This document shows, piece after piece, positions 16,913-25,550 of a DNA stretch of 40,467 nt. The notes under the pieces are model-generated. The model was not told the origin of the DNA. It searched no databases and was given only the letters and a program-made list of their open reading frames with translations. Numbering within the stretch: the first letter of the stretch is position 1; the number at the start of each line of letters is the position of its first letter. Position numbers and translations under genes: made by a program. This stretch comes from a virus. The DNA lies in the IMG/VR virus record IMGVR_UViG_3300006920_000091, positions 1-40,467 of that record, one strand, 5' to 3'.

Positions 16913-17803
16913 TTATGGGGTGAGGTTGAGATTGGTTCTCAGGATTGTCAGGACTTCATCAAGCTCGGCATTGGTAAAGTTGGTTGGAGCCAACACACCT
17001 TCATCGATTGTCTTCTGGGTGATCCATGCATCCGAGAAGATCTTGGCTGCCTTGGTCTCTGCATCACGCTGATAGGAAGTGATCTGCTGTGTGTAGAGGT
17101 CCTTCTGTTTACCGACAGAACCAGTGATTGTTGTTACAGCATCAGAGCGTGTATCCAATGTCTGTGAACGCTGGACTTCAGCCTGTTCAGCCAGAAGGGT
17201 TGCCTGCAAAGGCAAGATCGTAGCATTGGTGTAATCGAGACCTTCACCCTGTTTGACCATGTTCCCGTAGGTGGCGTCTTCAGTGGAGATCTTCATCTTG
17301 GTCAAGCCGTAATTGGCTTCAGCGATCGCTGCCTCAAACTTGGACCTGGAGAGAACCACACGAGTTGTTTCAAGCTCCAGACGTGCCCGAACTGCTTCAG
17401 CTTCGGCCGCACGAGCCTGCTGTTGAACCATGAGGGCTTGCCAATATGTGGCGTCCTTGGAGAGCAGTACCTGGGTAGAGGTCTGTAGGGCTGCCGTAAT
17501 GATACCTACATAAGCCTTGGTGTATTCAGCACCAGATATACGATTGGCTTCGTATTCGACCTTCAGGTGTTTAACCAGACTGGTCATCAACTTATCAAAA
17601 ATACCGGTGCCATTCACAACACCTATTGTCAGGTCATCCATGTCGATCGGATTAATGACCGCATAGAGAGCACCTGATGCCAGTGGCTGATCAAACAGCA
17701 CACTGGACAAGTCAATGTCGGGAATGGTGAAAGACTTGCCAGTCGTCAGGGTAGCCAACATTGAATTGGATAGAACGTCAGCGCCTGTTGCAGTAGCAAC
17801 CAT
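16913..17803 (-). CDS. Head-tail structural protein (gp54-like)
   Basis: 296 aa, rich in alanine, threonine and glutamate, with a long central alpha-helical, probably coiled-coil stretch (about residues 100-260; repeated QQQARAAEAEAV and LLAEQAEVQRSQ type sequence). Length and position immediately downstream of the gp55-like gene match N4 gp54 (about 32 kDa), a head-tail or internal virion protein. RBS GGAG lies 7 nt before ATG. No enzymatic motif. Confidence 0.75.
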   Translation of the reverse strand: MVATATGADVLSNSMLATLTTGKSFTIPDIDLSSVLFDQPLASGALYAVINPIDMDDLTIGVVNGTGIFDKLMTSLVKHLKVEYEANRISGAEYTKAYVGIITAALQTSTQVLLSKDATYWQALMVQQQARAAEAEAVRARLELETTRVVLSRSKFEAAIAEANYGLTKMKISTEDATYGNMVKQGEGLDYTNATILPLQATLLAEQAEVQRSQTLDTRSDAVTTITGSVGKQKDLYTQQITSYQRDAETKAAKIFSDAWITQKTIDEGVLAPTNFTNAELDEVLTILRTNLNLTP

Positions 17804-17831
17804 TATCTTACTCCATTCCCGGTATTAACTT

Positions 17832-17852
17832 GATAATCAAAGTTTGATTATC
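17832..17852. repeat. 9-bp inverted repeat with 3-nt loop
   Basis: GATAATCAA, loop AGT, TTGATTATC, immediately after the stop codon of the 235-aa gene (read leftward). Perfect stem, AT-rich, no U-tract. One of several GATAATC/GATTATC palindromes in gaps of the leftward block. Confidence 0.5.
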
Positions 17853-17853
17853 T

Positions 17854-18561
17854 TTATTCCATGCCCTTTGAAGCTGCCTGTGCAGCTGCGAGATCCGCCA
17901 ATTGCTTGGTGGTCAAAGGAGGAAGGATTTCCAATGCAAACTCACGAGCCATACCGGACTCAACAATGGTTCGGCCACGGCTGTCCTTGCGGGTCTTGAT
18001 GTTCAGGAACTGCCGGGACTTGAGCTGATTGTAGAGAATATAAGGCACATGATAACCGTTATCAGTTGCCTCACCGAAAGGAATGAACTTCTTCACCGTA
18101 CCAAGAACACGGTTACCAACGGTGATGATCTCACCAGGAAGGTCTTTCTTCTTGGGATCCAGATTGGTAATCCGAAGACGAACAAGACGCATCTGCTCAG
18201 CAATCATGATTTCACGATCGGACTTCTTACGAGCCACAGGAGCAGCGATAGAGGAAGCAACTTCAACAGCCTCTGGCTCATCTTCATCTTCGACAACTTC
18301 GTCTACGGCTGCAGCTTCACCCTCGAGCTGGGTCTTGATCTTGGATCGCAGTGCATCGATACCGATGTTGTTGGAAAATACGATACCCATGAGCTTGGCT
18401 CGGGTCTTCAACATATCGATTTCAGAGACCTGAACTTCAGCTTCCTCAACTGGTTCAGCAACTTCAACCTTCTTGGTTTCTGTGGTGGATTCATTGGCGG
18501 TTTTCAGCACATCCTTGAAGAGGTTATCGGACGATACCGCGGTCTTTGAAGAGTCAGACAT
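17854..18561 (-). CDS. gp55-like structural protein with HeH/LEM-like motif
   Basis: 235 aa. N-terminal ~45 residues are acidic and disordered. Residues about 46-80 (EIDMLKTRAKLMGI, then NIGIDALRSKI) have the spacing of a HeH/LEM-like helix-extension-helix found in many phage proteins and thought to bind DNA or protein. A second acidic linker follows, then a basic domain (about 110-235) with KKSDRE and RNLDPKKKD-like character and an alanine-rich tail. It lies between the capsid and gp54-like genes, as N4 gp55. RBS AAGGA precedes ATG 18561. Probable minor capsid or DNA-associated head protein; function inferred. Confidence 0.7.
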   Translation of the reverse strand: MSDSSKTAVSSDNLFKDVLKTANESTTETKKVEVAEPVEEAEVQVSEIDMLKTRAKLMGIVFSNNIGIDALRSKIKTQLEGEAAAVDEVVEDEDEPEAVEVASSIAAPVARKKSDREIMIAEQMRLVRLRITNLDPKKKDLPGEIITVGNRVLGTVKKFIPFGEATDNGYHVPYILYNQLKSRQFLNIKTRKDSRGRTIVESGMAREFALEILPPLTTKQLADLAAAQAASKGME

Positions 18562-18601
18562 ATAGGTTTCCTTGAAAATTTATTGGTTGTTTCAGGCTTA
18601 G

Positions 18602-18634
18602 AAAAAAGGGGAGAGAGTGTGCCTCTCTCCCCTT
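18602..18634 (-). terminator. Strong intrinsic terminator after the major capsid gene
   Basis: 12-bp perfect stem (18606-18617 with 18623-18634), loop of 5, followed on the leftward strand by a run of six U residues. It is 22 bp past the capsid stop codon, before the gp55-like gene. It should let most transcripts end after the capsid gene and reduce expression of the downstream minor structural genes. Confidence 0.85.
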
Positions 18635-18655
18635 GGTTTTACTCAGTGGTCTTTA

Positions 18656-19843
18656 TCAGACCGGTGCGACTGTCTTGATCAAGCCGATGCGTTCAGGACG
18701 CTTCAGCAGGATACCGTAGTACCACTTGATCGAACTGAAGCCGGTTTCACCGTAAGGATCATTCCGGTCGGCAGTTTCCTTGCCAGGCATTTTGGTCATG
18801 ACCGAGAACTTCACGGTCTTGCCATCAGTCTGGAAGCCGATGGTGGAGAACGAGTCATCGCCAACAACCAGCATCGGGAAGACGTCGTACTCAGTACCAG
18901 TAACCCGATAACCAGGGTTGGTCGACTCGGTGGCACCAACACCAGCCCAAGACAACATTTCCGGAACCAGAACGATGCGGAAGGCATCGATCGTACCGAT
19001 TTCACCATTCAGAATGGTGCCGGCATCACCGTACTGCTGGATCGGGATGAACGCCTGATTGGAGAACAGGTCGACCATGCCTTTCAGAGTAGGAAGCAGT
19101 TCCGAACCAACAAACATGACGCGAGCGCCAGGAATGGTCTTGGTATCGATCATCCGCGAACCGGTGATCACCTTGGTCTGCTTCGGGGTACGGTTGTCCG
19201 TCAGGGTCTGGTCGAGACGCATCAGATCCGAGTAGTCAACGATTGCAGCGCCTGCACCTTCGGCAGTGACGTTAGCGTCTGCCGTAGCTGCACCAGCATA
19301 AATAGTGACACCAGCACCGGCCAGGAGATCCTTCTGGAGGACAGCTTCGGTAAGCTGAGTGGCGCCATTCATCAGTTCGCGGGACAGATGATCCTTCAGG
19401 CCATCATCGGAATCGAAGTCCAGGCTTTCAGCCGTGAATTCGGTGAAGAAACCGAACTTGGCAATCGAGCCTTCACGCGAAATACGAGTGAAGCCAACAC
19501 GGTTGACGCGGCCACCATTTTCGCCAAGCACTGGTAGCTTGGAGGTGATCGTACCAATGTCCTTGGACGAACCATAGAGATTACCATCGGCAAGAGTAGC
19601 ACCGGAGGCATCAATACCCATGTCGTTGACGTTGCGTTCGTCGAGCAGAGGCACGTATTCATAGACCTTGATGGTCTTACCGAAGTGCTTCGGCATGTTG
19701 ACCGTCGAAGCCAGTGGCATGAAATACTGCTCTTTACGGGCTTCGATGAGAGCCTTCTTGAGCCAGAAGAAAGTGGCCATCTGTGTCGAGCCGGCAGCGT
19801 CGATATCAGATCGAGTGCCGTTGGGGGCGTTGTAGTTCAACAT
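18656..19843 (-). CDS. Major capsid protein, N4 gp56 family
   Basis: 395 aa, the usual size of N4-gp56-family HK97-fold major capsid proteins (about 400 aa). Recognisable family features are the N-terminal [20 protein letters not shown] segment, [20 protein letters not shown], a helix ending in [15 protein letters not shown], and the C-terminal [19 protein letters not shown]. It forms the icosahedral shell; hundreds of copies are expected. RBS GAGGAG precedes ATG 19843. It is followed by a strong terminator and preceded by the gp57-like gene, as in N4. Confidence 0.95.
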   Translation of the reverse strand: MLNYNAPNGTRSDIDAAGSTQMATFFWLKKALIEARKEQYFMPLASTVNMPKHFGKTIKVYEYVPLLDERNVNDMGIDASGATLADGNLYGSSKDIGTITSKLPVLGENGGRVNRVGFTRISREGSIAKFGFFTEFTAESLDFDSDDGLKDHLSRELMNGATQLTEAVLQKDLLAGAGVTIYAGAATADANVTAEGAGAAIVDYSDLMRLDQTLTDNRTPKQTKVITGSRMIDTKTIPGARVMFVGSELLPTLKGMVDLFSNQAFIPIQQYGDAGTILNGEIGTIDAFRIVLVPEMLSWAGVGATESTNPGYRVTGTEYDVFPMLVVGDDSFSTIGFQTDGKTVKFSVMTKMPGKETADRNDPYGETGFSSIKWYYGILLKRPERIGLIKTVAPV

Positions 19844-19881
19844 TTGGAAATCTCCTCAACCGGCTCTGTGTGTCTTAAAAA

Positions 19882-21171
19882 TCAGAGGCGGTTCTCAAAT
19901 TGCTTCATGAAAACGTCGTCCGCCATTTCCAGCGGGTTAACGGTGGCACCGGTTTTGCGACTTCCACTTGTCTTGGTGGATGCTGCAGCTGCGGCTTTTG
20001 CACCATTTTGTACCTGGGCCTTTGGAGCTGCTGAACGTGTGGCGATCACTTGGGGCTGCGAGGTATCCCTCGACTGGTTCTGGATCTGCGCTTCTTGTCC
20101 TTCAAGGATCTTAAAACCACCAGTTTCTTGGAGGTGATCCCCTGCAGTCTTGTAGGCTTGTAGAAATGGCGTGTTATTTGAGATATGTCCGAGGAGTTTC
20201 TGGCGGTCTACTTCAGCTGCAATCTGGTCATATAAACCATTATCGCGCTGAGTTTGGATGACGCTTAGAATCTGCGGCTGATCCCAGAGAGCAGATTTAC
20301 TCTCCTGGTCCCACGTCTGGTTGATCAACTGAAGCGTTTCTTGGCCGGTGTCGTGTCCTTGGACGTCCGACAATACTTCCTGAAACGCCATCTCTTTATC
20401 ACTGACAGAGTGGCTCTTAGGTCGGTAAGATACATTATCTTCCATGTTAAGATCAAGTGGGTCGATACCACTATCTGCGATTATCTTTCTAATCGCTTCT
20501 GGATTTTTCTGATTAACTTCAATCAGAAGAGACAAACGATCCTCATCGAGGAGTTCATTCTTCTCCAACATACGAAGAACTTTGAGGTGTGGTTGGAGTT
20601 CTTGAATCTTGCGACCATAGCCGGCACCCATCTGCATAAGACGGACTGCTTCTTCAGGTGTCTTGAGTTCTATCCTGCGTCCGTTCGCTTTGAATGGCGT
20701 CATGATCTGCTTGTAGAAAGCTTCATGGTCGATGGGAGTTTCTGTGACCACACCTTCAGCCACAGACTTGGGTGTGACTGGTTCTTCTGCAGGCTTCGTC
20801 TTGTCGTGCTCAACCTTGGCTTCGGCGTTTTCAGTATCGGTTTTTGTGGTATCGGGTTTGAATTCTGTCCACTTGTCTTCAGGTTCAGCACCCTCGACAA
20901 GTCCTTCGTCGACTTCGGTGACTGCGTCACCTTTGTCGTCTTCAGCCTTGTCGTCGGGCACTTCACCTTCGACTTCATCATCTGTTGATGTTGGAATTTC
21001 TTCTTTATTTTCATCGACTTGAGCCGTATCTTCGGAATCAGTAGAAGCAGGAGTTTCCCCCTGCCCCTCTTCTTCCTTGGCTGCAACCACTGGGGAATCA
21101 TCCGGTGAGTTGATGTTCAGGAAGTCCTCATCAGACATCCCGAGAAAGTCCTTTTCGGTTGCAGCTGCCAT
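19882..21171 (-). CDS. Acidic gp57-like head protein, putative scaffold
   Basis: 429 aa from ATG 21171; the frame is open further upstream, but GGGGAGGA sits 9 nt before this ATG and the ATG lies 4 bp past the preceding gene's stop. Residues 1-150 are extremely acidic and low complexity (D/E/T/P/V). A middle helical domain (about 150-360) contains KANGRRIELKTPEEA and MGAGYGRKIQEL, and the C-terminal 70 residues are Q/A/S/K-rich, ending in a short FMKQFENRL helix. Acidic helical proteins encoded just upstream of the capsid gene commonly act as scaffolds. The position matches N4 gp57. The scaffolding role is inferred. Confidence 0.75.
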   Translation of the reverse strand: MAAATEKDFLGMSDEDFLNINSPDDSPVVAAKEEEGQGETPASTDSEDTAQVDENKEEIPTSTDDEVEGEVPDDKAEDDKGDAVTEVDEGLVEGAEPEDKWTEFKPDTTKTDTENAEAKVEHDKTKPAEEPVTPKSVAEGVVTETPIDHEAFYKQIMTPFKANGRRIELKTPEEAVRLMQMGAGYGRKIQELQPHLKVLRMLEKNELLDEDRLSLLIEVNQKNPEAIRKIIADSGIDPLDLNMEDNVSYRPKSHSVSDKEMAFQEVLSDVQGHDTGQETLQLINQTWDQESKSALWDQPQILSVIQTQRDNGLYDQIAAEVDRQKLLGHISNNTPFLQAYKTAGDHLQETGGFKILEGQEAQIQNQSRDTSQPQVIATRSAAPKAQVQNGAKAAAAASTKTSGSRKTGATVNPLEMADDVFMKQFENRL

Positions 21172-21175
21172 TGGA

Positions 21176-21511
21176 TTATTCCTCCCCTTCGATCGCACGC
21201 ATCTCGTCTAGCGTTCGGTGCGCTTCAGGAAGATCACGCTCTGCATGGGCGCCCATCTGAACGATCATTGAGAGATAGCGTTTGGCATGACCTGTGGCCT
21301 GAGCCATGTTCAATGCGTCTGCACGCTGAGCAGTATCCAGGGAAGGATCGGCCGAAAGTTGAACCAGACGAGCTGCTTCCGAGACAAAATATTCCTCGGT
21401 GAAAAGCTTCTTGAACTCGCGATTACCAAAAAGCTTGATCGCCATCTGACGACGCACAACAAGTTCTTCAGCGGATGCAATGTCCTGTTCGAGATGTTGA
21501 ATATCCGACAT
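21176..21511 (-). CDS. Small helical protein between portal and gp57-like genes
   Basis: 111 aa, almost entirely alpha-helical, charged, no membrane segment. Contains a LVVRRQMAIKLFGNREFKKLF segment and repeated AQ/AH helices. RBS AAAGGA is about 8 nt before ATG 21511. It sits where N4 has gp58, between the portal (gp59) and gp57 genes. It begins the capsid transcription segment, just after a candidate host-type promoter. Possible head-assembly factor; function not established. Confidence 0.65.
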   Translation of the reverse strand: MSDIQHLEQDIASAEELVVRRQMAIKLFGNREFKKLFTEEYFVSEAARLVQLSADPSLDTAQRADALNMAQATGHAKRYLSMIVQMGAHAERDLPEAHRTLDEMRAIEGEE

Positions 21512-21551
21512 TATGTGTCCTTTAAGTGTGGATTATCTTTTAACATTTTTA

Positions 21552-21580
21552 TGTTTATCGGCGAGTTAATCATTGGTCAA
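21552..21580 (-). promoter_or_regulatory. Candidate sigma70-type late promoter before capsid genes
   Basis: Leftward TTGACC (21580-21575), a 17-bp spacer, then TAAACA (21557-21552). The -35 is good and the -10 weak. N4 late promoters are weak host promoters aided by the phage single-stranded DNA-binding protein, so this pattern fits, but it is a visual match only. Confidence 0.35.
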
Positions 21581-21589
21581 GAACCAAAT

Positions 21590-21606
21590 TAATCAATATT
21601 TGATTA
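21590..21606. repeat. 7-bp inverted repeat with 3-nt loop
   Basis: TAATCAA, loop TAT, TTGATTA. It is followed at 21611-21622 by the perfect palindrome GATAATATTATC, which overlaps the portal stop codon. Both lie in the gap between the portal gene and the gp58-like gene. Confidence 0.45.
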
Positions 21607-21617
21607 TTTTGATAATA

Positions 21618-23819
21618 TTATCCGACATTATCTAGAGGATTACCCATCTGTTTGCTCAGTGCGTTGTAGCCAACAGCTGCCTCAACATCAGGTCGGCTTT
21701 CATCAAACTTCCGACTTTTCAGAAGAGATTTGGTCACTTCGAGATTCTGGTTACCGGTGGACTGTGCAGTCTGCTTTTCCAGATCTCTGGCGTGCTTGGT
21801 TCCACTCTCCTGCTCTACAGAGTCGAGAGCACCCTGTTCAGCCTTGACACCAACTTCTTGTGCCTTGGCCTGGTTGAGTGCTGTCTTGGACTGGATCTCT
21901 TCGATCTCAGCCTGGAGCTTCATGACCTCCATCTCTTTGATCTTCTCGGCTATGGGGTCTGGTGTTGGCTCAAACTTGGAGATCTTCTCTTCCAGTTCAG
22001 GCATGCGCTTGAGCTTTGCAATCTGCATCAGGATCAACTTGGTGATCCCGAAATCCATGTTGTTACCCATGGTCTGGAGCATGAATGCCAGATCTGATGC
22101 CTTGGCAGCGTCAACTTCCGCGGTAGAAATATCGACCTCGAGATCGAACTCACCAGCAACACTGGACAGGTCCTCACGATTGATCGTGATGAACTTCTCA
22201 TTGGTAACTCGGACCACTTCCTTCTCGGAGAGGAACTCGGCATTCATGGAGATGATCTTTTTACCAATCATGACCAGGCCACCAGCCAGACGTCTCAGGA
22301 TTGCCATCTCACGTTTGGATGCAGCGTCAAGAATTCCCTTGATGCCGGCAGCCACATCGCCATAAGCATTGCCAGACAGGCCACCAGAGAAGGCTTTCAC
22401 ACCTGTGAGGGCTTCGGCTTCCTGGTTCTGCAGTTGCAGCATGGCCATAGCTGACTGAGGAATCTCTGGGTATTTGTGCTCGATGATGCCCATCTGAGGG
22501 CTCAGGTTCGGATTGAACTCGTAATCCTGCCCAGACTCATATCGACGCTTGTTGACGACATCGAGCATGCCCTTGGCAAAGCCCTGCTGTGAGTTGGCTG
22601 ATCGACCCAGAAGGTCAATCATACCACGGGATACAGCACCCAGGATCTTCTGGTTATCTTCCAGAAGTTCAGCATCTGGTTCACCCAGAACCTGGCGCTT
22701 GACCGGCATATAGGGAGCAACCACAAAAGGTGGCCTACCATCTGGATAGGGGTTTTCTTCTAGACGAACCAGAATACCCTCGACCCATGTGGCTACGATC
22801 GGAACCAGTGTTCCATCTTTATGGATATCATAATCACCCCAATATTCATGGGCTACAACACGCTTACGCAGGTTGTCCTTGAAGTTGAAATTGATGTCGC
22901 TGGACTGGGGTGCATGGTTCGAATCCAGAACCGTCGTAGCACCTTCCCAGTTGACGTATTTCAAGTTCTTGTAACGGTTTGGCTCTTTCTTCAACTCAGC
23001 CTGTGACGTCTCGAATGAGATGATCACAAATCCTGCCTTCTCCAGATCACCACCACATGAGGGATCAAAGTATAGGTTTTCCAAATTGATGACACTCAGA
23101 GTCGGGCGATTGTCGAGAGGCTTCTCAACTTTGATGACGTCCACACCAGTCTGTGAAGCAATGTTAGGTTGCCCACTTTCTTCAAAGAAGGCAACTGCAG
23201 CCTGGATTGCAGGGTCTACATCTTCATCAAATACACGAGGGTTCTCCTCTTTCAGAGTGATAGCAGCCTCGAGCTGTTTGATCTCTTCATCTGAGGTAGG
23301 TTGACTGTAGGTCCAGATCGGGACTTCTTCATCGACCTCTGTTGTGATCCGGTTCCATCCGACACGAACGACAGCTGTGCCTTCGTCTACGCAGGAGCGA
23401 ACGTAATTGTCGATGAAGCTGACACGATTTAGCTTTGTGCGGAACTGCCAGTTGAGCATGAGCTCATTTTGACGAGCTGATTCAGCATCCTCAAATGTGG
23501 TTGGCTTGACATCAAACAGCTTGCTGGAAGAGTTGAAAGGTTCTGTAAGAGCCGAATAGCGCCACTCTGCTTGTCGACGAATGAGCTTTGGCTGAACCTG
23601 GGATCGGCCGGCAACCTTGGGAGGCTTCGCTGAACCAGTGACGTTGGTCAGATCGTTCCAGCGTTTCACATTCAGGACAAAGCTGTCATGAGCTGGTCTG
23701 GATGCCTCTAGATCATCTTGTAGAACCCTAGCTGTGGGCTCATTTTCCCACTCAGTCAGCTTCGGTGCCGTAGACGGATCGATCGGCAATTCCTGCGTGT
23801 CAGTATTGGAGTCCATCAT
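21618..23819 (-). CDS. Portal protein (N4 gp59-like)
   Basis: 733 aa. Forms the dodecameric portal ring through which TerL packages DNA and to which the tail attaches. N-terminal region WENEPTARVLQDDLEASRPAHDS, then RRQAEWRYSALTEPFNSSSKLFDV and VRSCVDEGTAVVRVGW are typical of N4-like and related large podovirus portals. The central portion (about residues 370-500) contains the GMIDLLGRSANSQQGFAKG stem-like helices. The C-terminal ~130 residues are a K/E/Q-rich helical barrel-like region. Length is close to N4 gp59 (about 760 aa). It ends the virion block on the capsid side; the spanin genes lie directly upstream. Confidence 0.92.
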   Translation of the reverse strand: MMDSNTDTQELPIDPSTAPKLTEWENEPTARVLQDDLEASRPAHDSFVLNVKRWNDLTNVTGSAKPPKVAGRSQVQPKLIRRQAEWRYSALTEPFNSSSKLFDVKPTTFEDAESARQNELMLNWQFRTKLNRVSFIDNYVRSCVDEGTAVVRVGWNRITTEVDEEVPIWTYSQPTSDEEIKQLEAAITLKEENPRVFDEDVDPAIQAAVAFFEESGQPNIASQTGVDVIKVEKPLDNRPTLSVINLENLYFDPSCGGDLEKAGFVIISFETSQAELKKEPNRYKNLKYVNWEGATTVLDSNHAPQSSDINFNFKDNLRKRVVAHEYWGDYDIHKDGTLVPIVATWVEGILVRLEENPYPDGRPPFVVAPYMPVKRQVLGEPDAELLEDNQKILGAVSRGMIDLLGRSANSQQGFAKGMLDVVNKRRYESGQDYEFNPNLSPQMGIIEHKYPEIPQSAMAMLQLQNQEAEALTGVKAFSGGLSGNAYGDVAAGIKGILDAASKREMAILRRLAGGLVMIGKKIISMNAEFLSEKEVVRVTNEKFITINREDLSSVAGEFDLEVDISTAEVDAAKASDLAFMLQTMGNNMDFGITKLILMQIAKLKRMPELEEKISKFEPTPDPIAEKIKEMEVMKLQAEIEEIQSKTALNQAKAQEVGVKAEQGALDSVEQESGTKHARDLEKQTAQSTGNQNLEVTKSLLKSRKFDESRPDVEAAVGYNALSKQMGNPLDNVG

Positions 23820-23841
23820 GAAATGCCTATCTAAAAATTAA

Positions 23842-24063
23842 TCAGTGAATGCGACGGCAAGCTCTAAGTTTGTCTCTGTCATCCAAGCTCTTCGACAAGA
23901 GCAGACCGAGGGCTGAACCAGGGGTAAGGTCCGCAAGTTCTTTGGCTGCCTGAGCTTGTATTTCTTTTGTAATCTCAGCTGGCTTGGGACAGCTAGTAGC
24001 TGCCGTCACGCAACCGCTTATCAACATCAGAAGCGGTAGTATCACGACGATCGATTTTCTCAT
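23842..24063 (-). CDS. o-spanin, Rz1-like outer-membrane lipoprotein
   Basis: 73 aa from ATG 24063 (GGGAG 8 nt upstream; an upstream in-frame start at 24087 is less likely). Basic start MRK, hydrophobic signal, lipobox ISGC, then a short periplasmic part with SCPKP and helical AKELADL. The gene starts inside the i-spanin gene in another frame and extends past its stop, the classic Rz/Rz1 arrangement. Together with the i-spanin it fuses inner and outer membranes in the last step of lysis. Confidence 0.85.
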   Translation of the reverse strand: MRKSIVVILPLLMLISGCVTAATSCPKPAEITKEIQAQAAKELADLTPGSALGLLLSKSLDDRDKLRACRRIH

Positions 24064-24280
24064 ACTCAATCTCCCGTTTATCTTCAATATCTTTAACTCT
24101 TTTTGAGTTATTGTCTCGTTCTATTTTCTTTCCTAGTAAAAAGATTATAGAGATAATCCCAGCAATTCCTACAGGAAAGGCAAAACGTCGACCCAGATAA
24201 TGATGAATAACGACGAAGGCTATCAGGATCGGTAATGCCCACACTATAACCGACCAGTAATTCATTATCCAGTTAATCAT
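23993..24280 (-). CDS. i-spanin, Rz-like inner-membrane protein
   Basis: 95 aa from ATG 24280 (AGAGG upstream). Two hydrophobic segments (about residues 7-28 and 33-54) separated by HHYLGRR, then a charged coiled-coil-like periplasmic part (KKIERDNNSKRVKDIEDKRE). With the positive loop inside, both ends lie in the periplasm, so the C-terminal part is placed correctly for a spanin. Most Rz proteins have one membrane segment; two is less usual. The o-spanin frame begins within its 3' third. Confidence 0.8.
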   Translation of the reverse strand: MINWIMNYWSVIVWALPILIAFVVIHHYLGRRFAFPVGIAGIISIIFLLGKKIERDNNSKRVKDIEDKREIEYEKIDRRDTTASDVDKRLRDGSY

Positions 24281-24308
24281 TATATAAGCCTCTTTAATAA
24301 TATTATAT

Positions 24309-25550
24309 TCAAAACCATTCAGTAAATCTGGCTCTCTGTCCAAGTGTCGGGTGGTAGACAAAACACTCGACAGCCTGACGGTTGATGTAACCATTTCGGT
24401 CGTGCCAACCATCTGGTGGAGAAGGAGATCTGACAGACTCTATGTTGAGATTGGCGCCCTCGAGTTGGGAGTTGCCGCTGACCATGGCTGTCATACCGTT
24501 GTGGTCTTTCTCTCGCAGGTAAGTGATCTCACCCCTGGTCTTGCGATCCTTGTGGTGGACATGATGCAACAACCAGTAGAGGTTGTTGCACTCCGAGATG
24601 TGCTGACGGGCTTCCTTCATCATCACACCGAGGAGCTTCTCTTCCTTGACACCGTCACCGTGAGTGAGACCCAGGAGATTGCTCTCGAAGCGGTAATATT
24701 TTCTATGGGCTTCAGAGATATTATAGTCGGTAGCCTTGATCCTGGTATTGGTTCTCAGTCTGCCGGCCACTGTCTGGGTCAGAGCCCAACCCATCATCCA
24801 GTCATGATTAGACATGCAGTGAATCAGATCAACATCAGTGAACGTGGACACATGTGTGATGGCTTCTTCAAGAGCAGATGACGCATCCTGGAATCCCTGG
24901 AAGATGGTTCCGTCTGTGTCCTGGAAGGTTCCTGACGTCGTTGTCGATCGTGGATTATCAACGTGGAGTATGTCGTTACCCATGACAAACAAAGTACGAC
25001 CTATGCCCATAGGCTTGGCCATTCCCATCAAAGCCTTAGTGCCCTCGATAACTCTGTGTCGGGCAACTTCGCGGTTATATTCGTAACCGGTCTCGGTTCT
25101 CACACAAAGCTTCAGGAAATGGACATCTGCAAGATCAATGACCAGCAGATGCTCTCCACCATTGTATGTTCTTGGCTCCAGCTTTGCCCTCTTCGGTGAG
25201 GCATAGGTGACAGCGTCTCGAACCATATCGAAGACCGAAACATCTTTTCCACTCTTGGGGTTCTTCACAAAGAGTGAGTAGCCATTTCCGTTCTCGTCTT
25301 TGGCCAGCTTCCAGAAGTGAGAGAGGTTATCTGGATCCGCAATACCTCCGGCTGCCGCAGCAGCCAGGATTGCTGGATCGGTTTGTTTTTCAGGCTGACT
25401 CAACGCCCTTCTGACAGTGCCCCTATGCACTCCAGCCTGTCGGGCAATCTCAGTTATATGAGGCTTGTTGTTATCCTTGAGTACAGTCCTAGACAGGTTC
25501 CAGATCCTGTCACGGGTTTCTGAGGTGATGTTGCTTGCTTGATAAGTCAT
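24309..25550 (-). CDS. HTH plus calcineurin-like metallophosphoesterase
   Basis: 413 aa. Residues about 30-50 (HITEIARQAGVHRGTVRRAL) form a helix-turn-helix of the transposase/IS30-like or resolvase-like kind. Residues about 135-340 carry a two-metal phosphoesterase signature: D142-V-H144, G191-N192-D193, N248-H249-D250, H297-G-D299 and HHVHH at 329-333. Likely a nuclease or phosphodiesterase directed to DNA by the HTH. The first 4 bp overlap the upstream gene (ATGA), so translation is coupled. It lies between the spanins and holin candidates although it has no evident lysis function. Substrate unknown; possibilities are DNA ends, cyclic nucleotides or a regulatory role. Confidence 0.8.
   Translation of the reverse strand: MTYQASNITSETRDRIWNLSRTVLKDNNKPHITEIARQAGVHRGTVRRALSQPEKQTDPAILAAAAAGGIADPDNLSHFWKLAKDENGNGYSLFVKNPKSGKDVSVFDMVRDAVTYASPKRAKLEPRTYNGGEHLLVIDLADVHFLKLCVRTETGYEYNREVARHRVIEGTKALMGMAKPMGIGRTLFVMGNDILHVDNPRSTTTSGTFQDTDGTIFQGFQDASSALEEAITHVSTFTDVDLIHCMSNHDWMMGWALTQTVAGRLRTNTRIKATDYNISEAHRKYYRFESNLLGLTHGDGVKEEKLLGVMMKEARQHISECNNLYWLLHHVHHKDRKTRGEITYLREKDHNGMTAMVSGNSQLEGANLNIESVRSPSPPDGWHDRNGYINRQAVECFVYHPTLGQRARFTEWF

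Noticed and set aside
20341-20988. 215-codon rightward frame in the gp57-like gene
   Set aside because: Antisense shadow of the acidic repetitive coding sequence.
24351-24881. 176-codon rightward frame in the phosphoesterase gene
   Set aside because: Antisense to a gene with conserved metal-binding motifs; no independent support.
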